A stretch of 5,033 nucleotides of DNA from Methylovulum sp. (GTDB lineage: Bacteria > Pseudomonadota > Gammaproteobacteria > Methylococcales > Methylomonadaceae), in NCBI GenBank assembly GCA_016919605.1, contig JACXTQ010000040.1, forward strand, positions 1-5,033, in the 5' to 3' direction. The position numbers and the translations under genes were made by a program. The notes below the pieces were generated by a model that ran no database searches, was not told the DNA's origin, and saw nothing but the letters and a program-made list of their open reading frames with translations. Position 1 is the first letter of the stretch; every line of letters starts with the position of its first letter. Positions 1-5,033 of this stretch are shown here, piece after piece.

Positions 1-920
1 CTGCTGTCCACGGCGGCGTAGATGCCAGCAATTGCACCGCTTGGCGGCATTTTGCAAGGATAATCGCGGATGGCGGTTTTGGCGCGTTCGTAGACTGCGC
101 TGTCGGCGGCTTTAAGTGTGTCTAGCATACCTATGGATTGAGCCGCTCCGCCGTCAATGCTTCGCAACACATCTGTTACGCTTTCATCAACGGCAAAATC
201 CAAAATGGTCTCAAGGTTTGGGGCGTATGCCGCACCGTATTTAAGATGGTCTGTGCCGATGCCGATATTGATGTTCCTAAAGTTTTCAATGGCTTGAGCC
301 AAGTCGGCTTTAGGGTTTGCTAAAGATTCAGTGTCGCCATGCACGTCCATGATGACAAAGCGGTCTTGTAATTTTTCGCATTGCTTGAGCGCGGCATCTT
401 GCAGTGCGCCAAAGTCATTGGCGTTCAGCATTTGCGCTTCGGGGAACACCAACAAAGTCGGCTCATCCACTTTTTCTAAAGTCTTAAGCCCGTCTTCCAA
501 TTCAGATTGCACCAAATCTTGGCCCAGGCTTTTGTATTTATCGACTGCAACGATGTAGCAAGGGCCGCCGCCGTTGGCAAAATATAGTTGCAGGGCGTAA
601 TACATAATGTGCTTGGAGCGGTCGGCTTCTTCCAGATTAGCGACTGATTTAAGGTCAATCAGGTTGCCCGCAGCGTCTATTGTCGATTGAATGGTCACGG
701 TGATAGCGCGTTCTTGTTGGGGAAAACCGAACAGCGTTTCATAATCCAACAGCGAAGTAATCCGCGTTGGTTTAAACAGCAAATCGTCTGCGACTTTATC
801 GGTGGCTGTTTCGGTGTAGCCGATAAAGGCAGGGATTGCGGTTTCTACGGGCGCGATAGAAGGCGGAAATTTGGGGATTTCTTCGATGTAAACCCCGGGA
901 GTTTTATATAATTTTGCCAT
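1..920 (-). CDS. Contractile tail sheath protein of an eCIS, N-terminal 306 residues (runs off the window)
   Basis: This is the sheath subunit that polymerises around the inner tube and contracts to drive it into a target. The frame is open from ATG at 920 to the window edge, giving 306 complete codons and no stop, so the C-terminal part is missing. Visible landmarks are the N-terminal sheath signature at residues 5-37 (YKTPGVYIEEIPKFPPSIAP, then PAFIGYTE), ANGGGPCYIVAV at 115-126, YGAAYAPNLET at 228-238 and PPSGAIAGIYAAVDS at 292-306. The last normally precedes an RGVWKAPAN-like stretch opening the conserved C-terminal sheath domain. The start has a plausible Shine-Dalgarno (TAAGGT, about 8 nt upstream). 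It lies 38 bp after the 354-aa gene and so is probably cotranscribed with it and the DUF4255 gene. A phage sheath has the same fold, but the DUF4255 neighbour favours an eCIS. No frameshift is seen. Confidence 0.93.
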   Translation of the reverse strand, partial: MAKLYKTPGVYIEEIPKFPPSIAPVETAIPAFIGYTETATDKVADDLLFKPTRITSLLDYETLFGFPQQERAITVTIQSTIDAAGNLIDLKSVANLEEADRSKHIMYYALQLYFANGGGPCYIVAVDKYKSLGQDLVQSELEDGLKTLEKVDEPTLLVFPEAQMLNANDFGALQDAALKQCEKLQDRFVIMDVHGDTESLANPKADLAQAIENFRNINIGIGTDHLKYGAAYAPNLETILDFAVDESVTDVLRSIDGGAAQSIGMLDTLKAADSAVYERAKTAIRDYPCKMPPSGAIAGIYAAVDS

Positions 921-958
921 GTTGTTTACCTTACTTAGTTTTAGATACGATGACGGGT

Positions 959-2023
959 TTAAATAAATATGTTTGAAACCAAACGGGTAATACGGGTTTT
1001 TTCGGTATTGCGTTTAATGTCCACCATGCCTTCAGATGGTTTTTGTTTGCTGCCTGCGTTGCCAAAATAAGTTAAGGGTAAAGGCTCGGCATTGCCCAGG
1101 TCGATTGCGGCCCTGTTTTTAATACTGAAATATTGCCAAACACTGGAACGGTTCTTAAAGCGTACTTGAAAGATAGGGTGGTCTTTGCCTTCGGCTCTAG
1201 CCACCAAACTAAAATCCGGGTCATTTTGCCGCTTGGCGGACAAGCGGATGATTGCATACACGTCATTTGGCATTTCGTCAGTCAATTCCACACCCCGTGC
1301 CGGAACGCCAGCAAGCCCCTCTGGCGCAATAATGGCGGGTATGTCGGCTTGGTTCACAAACACCGGATTGCCGACGAGATTTAGATTTATCTTCTGTTTT
1401 TCAGCATTGGGCGGATCGCTGGTCAGTTGCCACAAGGCGTTTTCAAACGTCACCAAAGCTTCAATTCTGTCCGAGTCTTTCGGAGCAGGAATCTTTTGTG
1501 ACAAAAACAGGGCATTATCTGCACCTGCTCCTTTCGTCCCCGTCAGATTAGACAAAACTGGCACATTTTCTTTGTAACGAAAGGTTTTGCTAACCAGAGT
1601 ATTTTCTTTCGACGGGACGGAAAAGGTGTAGATCCTTTGTGGATTTAGCGTCATGGCCGTATAGTTGAAAAAGGTCGAGTCGGTTACGGTGACAATGAAT
1701 TCAAACACGGCATCATCAGGCACTTCTACTTGCTCCGGCACTGCCACGACACAGCCTAAAGCGGTGTCAAAATAAATCCCTGCCAAGCCTCTAAGGGCAT
1801 TTGCCGTTGATTCGGTAGGCGTAATTTTTAGAAACGGTTTTTTGTTGTAAGCCAACAGGCGTTGCTCTTGGCTGGCGGCTGGTTTCGGATCGGGCAAGTT
1901 GGCGCGTTCAGCCTCATCTACGGGTAAGTCGTCAAACACCGTGCTGCCTTGGTCAAGCCAGTAATGATGTAGCAGCCTGACTTCAAAGAGATGTTTGTAA
2001 TCATTATTGGCAGTTTCGGACAT
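959..2023 (-). CDS. Uncharacterised eCIS-associated protein between the cap and sheath genes (354 aa)
   Basis: I do not recognise a named family. The protein is soluble-looking, with no signal peptide or membrane segment, and seems rich in beta-strand-like alternating hydrophobics. Residues 13-24 (FEVRLLHHYWLD) open the protein. A beta-rich region at 105-150 includes FEFIVTVTDSTFFNYTAM. A second similar-looking block at 286-305 has FQVRFKNRSSVWQYFSIKNR, and the chain ends on a hydrophobic strand (RLVSNIFI). Two beta domains joined by a linker around 155-215 is my inference. Its start follows the DUF4255 stop by one base (TAACATG) and has only a weak Shine-Dalgarno, so translation is probably coupled to that gene. 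Placement between cap and sheath genes suggests a structural role at the cap end of the particle, such as a cap adaptor; this is inferred from context only. The alternative is an accessory assembly factor. Confidence 0.85.
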   Translation of the reverse strand: MSETANNDYKHLFEVRLLHHYWLDQGSTVFDDLPVDEAERANLPDPKPAASQEQRLLAYNKKPFLKITPTESTANALRGLAGIYFDTALGCVVAVPEQVEVPDDAVFEFIVTVTDSTFFNYTAMTLNPQRIYTFSVPSKENTLVSKTFRYKENVPVLSNLTGTKGAGADNALFLSQKIPAPKDSDRIEALVTFENALWQLTSDPPNAEKQKINLNLVGNPVFVNQADIPAIIAPEGLAGVPARGVELTDEMPNDVYAIIRLSAKRQNDPDFSLVARAEGKDHPIFQVRFKNRSSVWQYFSIKNRAAIDLGNAEPLPLTYFGNAGSKQKPSEGMVDIKRNTEKTRITRLVSNIFI

Positions 2024-2024
2024 G

Positions 2025-2654
2025 TTAATTCAAGCCTGTGGTTTTATGGTGGAAATGGGTGGAAACGCCTGTGACAAGGCTGGTCTCATTACCAGCGGTT
2101 TTAAATTTCAATTCCAACATCCGCAACGTGTACATAACGAAAGGATATTGCTTACCGCCCAGGGTGCCCCATAAATGGTTGACCTCTTCCATCGTTGGCG
2201 AATAGAAGTCAAAAATAAGTTTGAAGGTTTCTAGCTGGTCAAGGGTTTGGATGGCGGGCGGCGGCAACAAAGAATCGGGGCTGACATTGTCGTGGGTAAA
2301 CACGTTGCTGAATTGGAAAAAACGGATGGCGCGTGATAAAGCCGTCAGGGCGATGGTGTAATCACTGTGGCTTGCGGCTACTAAGACTTGGAAATTGAGA
2401 AAGACGGGGGGATTTTCGTAACTGGCTTTAAGCGTGACTTCGTTGCGGCTAAAGTGCGGGACGTTTTTTAGGCTTTTTTCTTCCTTAATGTTAACCAAAG
2501 CCATGTGCAGCCTATTCCGCTCCAAACCGCTGCCATTCGCAAAGCCTTCCGCCAAATTGCCCAAGTCAGCATAAGGTGTGTTCGGAATCCCGTAAGCATC
2601 ATTAAGATGCCGGTTCAGCTCATTGCTAACGATGGTCAAAGCATGGGAAATCAT
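2025..2654 (-). CDS. DUF4255 / Pvc16_N-family eCIS tail cap (tail-terminator) protein
   Basis: DUF4255 proteins (Afp16/Pvc16 type) cap the distal end of the contractile tail and help set its length in extracellular contractile injection systems. The 209-aa product has the family landmarks: an N-terminal helix (ISHALTIVSNELNRHL, residues 2-17), NRLHMALVNIKEEKSLKN at 47-64, NPPVFLNFQVLVAAS at 81-95, a helix ending SRAIRFFQFSNVFT at 107-120, and FDFYSPTMEEVNHLWGTLGG at 148-167 followed by KQYPFVMYTLRMLEL. Length is in the usual range of about 180-210 aa, with a short tail after 190. ATG at 2654 is chosen because a strong GAGGGA Shine-Dalgarno sits 6 nt upstream. It is the first gene of the eCIS operon seen here, preceded by about 400 bp without a confident gene and followed by the 354-aa gene after 1 bp. 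In the Afp/PVC clusters the homologue lies at the other end of the operon, so this order differs. Confidence 0.9.
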   Translation of the reverse strand: MISHALTIVSNELNRHLNDAYGIPNTPYADLGNLAEGFANGSGLERNRLHMALVNIKEEKSLKNVPHFSRNEVTLKASYENPPVFLNFQVLVAASHSDYTIALTALSRAIRFFQFSNVFTHDNVSPDSLLPPPAIQTLDQLETFKLIFDFYSPTMEEVNHLWGTLGGKQYPFVMYTLRMLELKFKTAGNETSLVTGVSTHFHHKTTGLN

Positions 2655-2660
2655 GGCAAT

Positions 2661-2666
2661 TCCCTC
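2661..2666 (-). promoter_or_regulatory. Strong Shine-Dalgarno of the DUF4255 gene
   Basis: GAGGGA on the minus strand, 6 nt before the ATG at 2654. It decides the start of the DUF4255 gene. The TGA stop of a small upstream frame (2665-2763) overlaps it, so ribosomes ending there would sit on this site. Confidence 0.7.
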
Positions 2667-2763
2667 AATTACAGTGAATTGACACTGATGACCGGCGGCG
2701 CGAAGCCAACATGATAAATCGGTTGATACCCGCTACCATTTTAACAGCATATCTATTCATCAT
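2665..2763 (-). CDS. Possible 32-aa leader peptide upstream of the eCIS operon
   Basis: A short frame starts with tandem ATG codons (2763 and 2760), preceded by purine-rich AAGGCAGGG at suitable spacing, and ends at a TGA whose bases overlap the Shine-Dalgarno of the DUF4255 gene. The predicted peptide begins MMNRYAVKMVAGINRFIMLA and continues SRRRSSVSIHCN, basic with a mildly hydrophobic middle. I recognise no homologue. The arrangement (good ribosome site, stop on the next ribosome site) would allow translational coupling, but a frame this short arises easily by chance. If the alternative promoter at 2738-2746 is the real one, this frame would not be transcribed from its start. Confidence 0.2.
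   Translation of the reverse strand: MMNRYAVKMVAGINRFIMLASRRRSSVSIHCN
2738..2746 (-). promoter_or_regulatory. Alternative extended -10 promoter element
   Basis: The minus strand reads TGTTAAAAT, an extended -10 (TGn followed by TAAAAT, five of six matches to TATAAT). No good -35 is visible 16-18 bp upstream, which an extended -10 can tolerate. It would start transcription around 2731, leaving a leader of roughly 75 nt before the DUF4255 gene. It competes with the better two-box candidate at 2827-2855. Confidence 0.22.
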
Positions 2764-2776
2764 GACCCTGCCTTAA

Positions 2777-2800
2777 GGTTTGAACTGAAACGTTCAAACC
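2777..2800. repeat. Perfect inverted repeat, 9-bp arms with 6-nt loop
   Basis: GGTTTGAAC (2777-2785) is followed by a 6-nt spacer and its exact complement GTTCAAACC (2792-2800). It overlaps the palindrome CCTTAAGG at 2771-2778. No T-run follows on either strand, so it is not a normal rho-independent terminator. It lies about 120 bp upstream of the DUF4255 start and just downstream of the two-box promoter candidate, so it could be an operator or an RNA hairpin in the operon's leader, directly before the AAGGCAGGG ribosome-site-like stretch. The structure is seen directly; the role is inferred. Confidence 0.5.
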
Positions 2801-2807
2801 GTTACTA

Positions 2808-2857
2808 CGTTGACAATGTGGGTCGTTTTTTACGCTTAAAAGATAGCTAAGTCAACG
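2808..2857. repeat. Spaced inverted heptamers CGTTGAC / GTCAACG flanking the promoter candidate
   Basis: CGTTGAC at 2808-2814 is repeated in exact inverted orientation at 2851-2857, with 36 bp between. The second copy overlaps the proposed -35 box and the first lies just past the proposed transcription start. Two such half-sites could bind a looping or dimeric regulator, but seven-base arms at this distance can occur by chance. Confidence 0.22.
2827..2855 (-). promoter_or_regulatory. Sigma70-like promoter candidate for the eCIS operon
   Basis: On the minus strand TTGACT (2855-2850, five of six matches to the -35 consensus) is followed after exactly 17 bp by TAAAAA (2832-2827, four of six matches to TATAAT). 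Transcription would begin around 2820, giving a leader of about 165 nt that contains the 2777-2800 hairpin and the small frame at 2665-2763. It points toward the DUF4255, 354-aa and sheath genes. Confidence 0.4.
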
Positions 2858-2865
2858 GTAATAGT

Positions 2866-3060
2866 TTACATGAATCGGGTATTAAAATTGCTGATTCCAG
2901 CTAAATCGGCAATATCACTCAAACAATGCGCTGCTCTTGTTTTCGTAATGGCGGTCAATTGATGCAATATTTTCTTACGTTTGGTTAAGTTGCTTTGTGC
3001 AGCAATTTGAAGTCCATCGATGTATATAAAAGGGTTATGTATGCGATTTTTTAGGTTTAA
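2866..3060 (-). pseudogene. Remnant open frame with AraC-type helix-turn-helix resemblance (possible decayed gene)
   Basis: A frame of 64 codons plus stop runs from next to the NnrS stop codon to TAA at 2866. It has protein-like composition but no in-frame ATG or GTG, and only TTG codons well inside. Its end reads RAAHCLSDIADLAGISNFNT then RFM and stop. This resembles from memory the second helix-turn-helix of AraC/XylS regulators (ISEIA, GFNNLSNFNRRF). It is out of frame with the NnrS gene and opens just inside that gene's end after a TGA, so it is not a readthrough extension. A truncated regulator is the best guess, but a chance open frame remains possible. Confidence 0.25.
2883..2913 (-). 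terminator. Weak rho-independent-like terminator downstream of the NnrS gene
   Basis: On the minus strand ATTGC-C-GATT pairs with AATC-A-GCAAT around a 7-nt loop, giving nine pairs with one internal mismatch, followed by TTTTAAT. The stem is AT-rich and the T-run short, so termination would be inefficient. It lies about 145 nt after the NnrS stop and between that gene and the eCIS promoter candidate, the right place to separate the two transcription units. It overlaps the 3' part of the remnant frame. Confidence 0.3.
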
Positions 3061-4232
3061 CCTTCCTGCCCATCAATCCTTGTAGTGGTCAAAATCGGCA
3101 GGTAAGCAAAGACAAACAACGCAAATGCCGCCAACCAGGATAAGGTTGAGACGTAAATTAAAATGTTATACCAATGCGGCATTGCGATGGGTAACAGTAC
3201 CCTTAACAAGGCGGCTACATTGATCAATATAAAAGCAATGGCAATGGCGTTTGTCACTCTTAGCGCCCTGCCTGTATGACCTAAAGACACTCGCGCCATC
3301 ATTCCCAATGTTAATACCGCAATGCCGCCAACTGTAAAGGCATGTAAGGCCAATGACGGTAGTACCAGTGCATATCCTGACAGAGCTGACAGGATAAAGC
3401 CCAGGATTATCCAACAATAACCGACATAAAGTATCCACAATAATGGTACATACCAGATTCTTGGTACATACCAGCCAGATACCCTGGCCGCATTGGCGAT
3501 AACCGCAAATGCCGAGGCCAAAGTCAACAAGATGCCAGAAATATTAAACAATTGCAGGCCGAAAACCAGTGTGGCTGAAGCGATTGACAGGCTATCCAAT
3601 AATGGATGCCTTATGATTAGAGTGCCCGATAGCCCGCGTTCTGTGAAAAACGGAAATACTCTGCCGGCAATCACCAGAATCAGAATAATGATAGTTGCTA
3701 CGATCAATTCAAGCCCTGTCCATGCCATGTTTTTCGCAAAGCCGAGGATTTCAGCATGGATCAAACCGTTGCCTAATGTCAGTAATAACAATAACCCGAC
3801 AAAAACCAGGCTTCGATAATGTTTAGCCTGTAAAATCGGTTTGCTGATTTGCCAGATTAGCGCCGGTAAAAAGGCAAAATCCACCATGGCAATCAAAGAG
3901 TCCGGTAATAAACCGGCATAAAACGGCAAGATGCGCCCGTACAACCATAGTAGGCAAAGTCCGCCTAGCTGATCGCTAGTCAAAGTTGGCCTGCCCGTCC
4001 AGTTTTTGACCGCAGTCAATAAAAATCCGGTGATTACCGCCACTGAATAGCCCAAAAGCATTTCGTGGGCATGCCAAAGGTTGGGGTTAAAGTAGTTGTC
4101 GTGTGTTAACTCGCCTTTAAAAATGGCATTCCAGAGCACGACCAAAATCAGCGCCGACAATCCTGCCAAGGCAAAAAACGCCCTGAAACCTAAAGCAAAT
4201 AGAGGGTAATCAAAAATTTTTTGTGATTTCAT
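3057..4232 (-). CDS. nnrS: NnrS family protein (haem/copper membrane protein, nitric oxide stress)
   Basis: NnrS proteins are haem- and copper-containing inner-membrane proteins linked to denitrification and to protection from nitric oxide stress; their exact chemistry is not settled. The 391-aa product has about 12 hydrophobic segments spanning residues 12-380, close to the usual family size. The family signatures are clear: PLFALGFRAFFALAG at 10-24, WHAHEMLLGYSVAVITGFLL at 53-72 followed by TAVKNWTGRPT, GRVFPFFTERG at 190-200, and LHAFTVGGIAVLTLGMMARV at 296-315 followed by SLGHTGR. Histidines 54, 56, 297 and 319 are likely metal or haem ligand candidates. ATG at 4232 overlaps the DUF455 stop (ATGA), with GGAAG upstream as a modest ribosome site, so translation is probably coupled. 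One oddity is a 13-bp direct repeat at 3444-3474 giving WYVPRIWYVP. The gene appears intact. Confidence 0.95.
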   Translation of the reverse strand: MKSQKIFDYPLFALGFRAFFALAGLSALILVVLWNAIFKGELTHDNYFNPNLWHAHEMLLGYSVAVITGFLLTAVKNWTGRPTLTSDQLGGLCLLWLYGRILPFYAGLLPDSLIAMVDFAFLPALIWQISKPILQAKHYRSLVFVGLLLLLTLGNGLIHAEILGFAKNMAWTGLELIVATIIILILVIAGRVFPFFTERGLSGTLIIRHPLLDSLSIASATLVFGLQLFNISGILLTLASAFAVIANAARVSGWYVPRIWYVPLLWILYVGYCWIILGFILSALSGYALVLPSLALHAFTVGGIAVLTLGMMARVSLGHTGRALRVTNAIAIAFILINVAALLRVLLPIAMPHWYNILIYVSTLSWLAAFALFVFAYLPILTTTRIDGQEG

Positions 4233-5029
4233 GATGAAGCTTCCAACCAGTCCAGCTCAGCTTGTGAGAAGCCTGCAATTATACGCATTTCTCGGTTAAA
4301 AGGGCCTTTTGGCTTGCTGCCTTTGTAATATTGCCCGATCAATTGCCGATACCGGGCTTCATGATCGACGCCCTGCTGTTCGCAAGCAAACTTGAACCAG
4401 GCAGAACCTGTAGCCACATGACCGACTTCATCGGTCAAAATCCGGGTCAGGATTTCTACCGCTTTTGTGTCGCCCAATTGGTTGAATTTTTCGATGATAC
4501 CAGGCGTAACATCCAGTCCACGCGCCTCCATACATCGTGGCACTAGAGCCAACCTTGCCAAAAGGTGCCCAGCGGTATCGGTGGCATGTTCCCACAAACC
4601 GCTATGGGCGGGTAGATCGCCGTAATCTATTCCCATCATCTGCAAATGCTTCCTGAGCAAAGCAAAGTGCTGTACCTCTTCATCGGCGACTTTTAACCAG
4701 TCGTAGTAGAACGCTTTCGGCAGGCCACGGAAGCGGTAAATAATGTCCCAAGCCAGATAAATGGCCATAAATTCAACGTGGGCAATGGCATGGAAAAACG
4801 CCGCAACGCCTTCAGGTGAGTTGAGTTTTCGATTCGGCATATTCCGCGGCGCCAGCAACAACGGTCGATCAGGAAACTTGACCTCGGTAATCGACAGCAC
4901 TGGAGCTGTCGATTCAAAACCAAGTTTTTCATCCTGCAATAATTGCCAAGCCTGATGTGTCAACGCCAGTTTTTCGTCGATATTAACCCGATATAAACAG
5001 GCTTCAGCAAATTCAAATAAATTATTCAT
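4229..5029 (-). CDS. DUF455 family ferritin-like di-iron protein
   Basis: This 266-aa protein belongs to the DUF455 group of ferritin-like four-helix-bundle proteins, related to the tRNA hydroxylase MiaE; the substrate is unknown. Likely iron ligands are E86 in HAIAHVEFMAIYLAWD, E118 and H121 in VADEEVQHFALLRKHL, E169 in RCMEARGLDVTP, and E201 and H204 in LTDEVGHVATG: the two ExxH motifs and partner glutamates expected of a di-iron bundle. PRNMPNRKL at 61-69 is also typical. I chose ATG at 5029 because family members commonly start MNLFEFA-like; a TTG directly before it (5032) is less likely, and an upstream start outside the window cannot be fully excluded since the frame reaches the edge. 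It is the first visible gene of a unit with the NnrS gene, overlapping it by 4 bp. No transmembrane segment or signal peptide is seen, so it should act in the cytoplasm. Confidence 0.92.
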   Translation of the reverse strand: MNNLFEFAEACLYRVNIDEKLALTHQAWQLLQDEKLGFESTAPVLSITEVKFPDRPLLLAPRNMPNRKLNSPEGVAAFFHAIAHVEFMAIYLAWDIIYRFRGLPKAFYYDWLKVADEEVQHFALLRKHLQMMGIDYGDLPAHSGLWEHATDTAGHLLARLALVPRCMEARGLDVTPGIIEKFNQLGDTKAVEILTRILTDEVGHVATGSAWFKFACEQQGVDHEARYRQLIGQYYKGSKPKGPFNREMRIIAGFSQAELDWLEASS

Positions 5030-5033
5030 CAAG

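Noticed and set aside
138..911. Several plus- and minus-strand short frames inside the sheath region
   Set aside because: The minus-strand sheath frame is continuous from 920 to base 1 and matches sheath signatures throughout, so these are shadows.
1..920. Reading the sheath as a type VI secretion TssB/TssC component
   Set aside because: The protein has the phage-type sheath start (TPGVYIEE) and lies beside a DUF4255 gene; canonical TssB and TssC are distinct in sequence and occur as an adjacent pair.
1185..1577. 130-codon plus-strand open frame opposite the 354-aa gene
   Set aside because: It lies wholly antisense to a well-supported gene, has no ribosome site or recognisable domain, and its composition fits a shadow of the opposite strand.
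2505..2714. Plus-strand 69-codon frame across the start of the DUF4255 gene
   Set aside because: It is antisense to the confident DUF4255 coding region and its leader, with no recognisable protein features.
2987..3008. Hairpin AAGTTGCT / AGCAATTT just after the NnrS gene
   Set aside because: It contains a wobble pair, is AT-rich and has no T-run on either strand, so it is not supported as a terminator; the structure at 2883-2913 is a slightly better candidate.
1..5033. CRISPR arrays, tRNA or rRNA genes, insertion sequences
   Set aside because: No regularly spaced repeats, cloverleaf-like segments, ribosomal motifs, transposase frames or terminal inverted repeats with target duplications were seen.

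Overview
The window looks like a chromosomal segment of a proteobacterium, most likely a gammaproteobacterium with mid-range GC. A methanotroph-like lineage is possible, but this is only an impression from the NnrS and DUF455 proteins and cannot be fixed from 5 kb. Every supportable gene is on the minus strand, so transcription runs from high to low coordinates.

Right part (3057-5029): two genes overlap by four bases (ATGA). The first encodes a DUF455-family ferritin-like protein with a probable di-iron centre. The second encodes an NnrS-family polytopic haem/copper membrane protein linked to nitric oxide stress. They form a small two-gene operon.

Middle (2655-3056): about 400 bases without a confident gene. 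Reading along the minus strand it holds a 64-codon open frame with no standard start, possibly the decayed end of an AraC-type regulator. A weak terminator-like hairpin, a sigma70-like promoter, a perfect 9-bp-arm hairpin and a 32-codon leader-type ORF follow. That ORF's stop codon overlaps the Shine-Dalgarno of the next gene.

Left part (1-2654): the start of an extracellular contractile injection system (eCIS; PVC/antifeeding-prophage-like) operon. The genes in order are a DUF4255/Pvc16_N-type tail cap protein, a 354-aa protein of unrecognised family (after a 1-bp gap), and the first 306 residues of a contractile tail sheath protein that runs out of the window at base 1. The DUF4255 plus sheath pair points to an eCIS rather than an ordinary phage or a canonical type VI secretion system. 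The inner tube, baseplate, spike, AAA+ ATPase and toxin cargo genes would be expected beyond base 1 and are not visible here.

The most interesting content is the head of this eCIS locus: its uncharacterised second gene and the structured leader that may control it.
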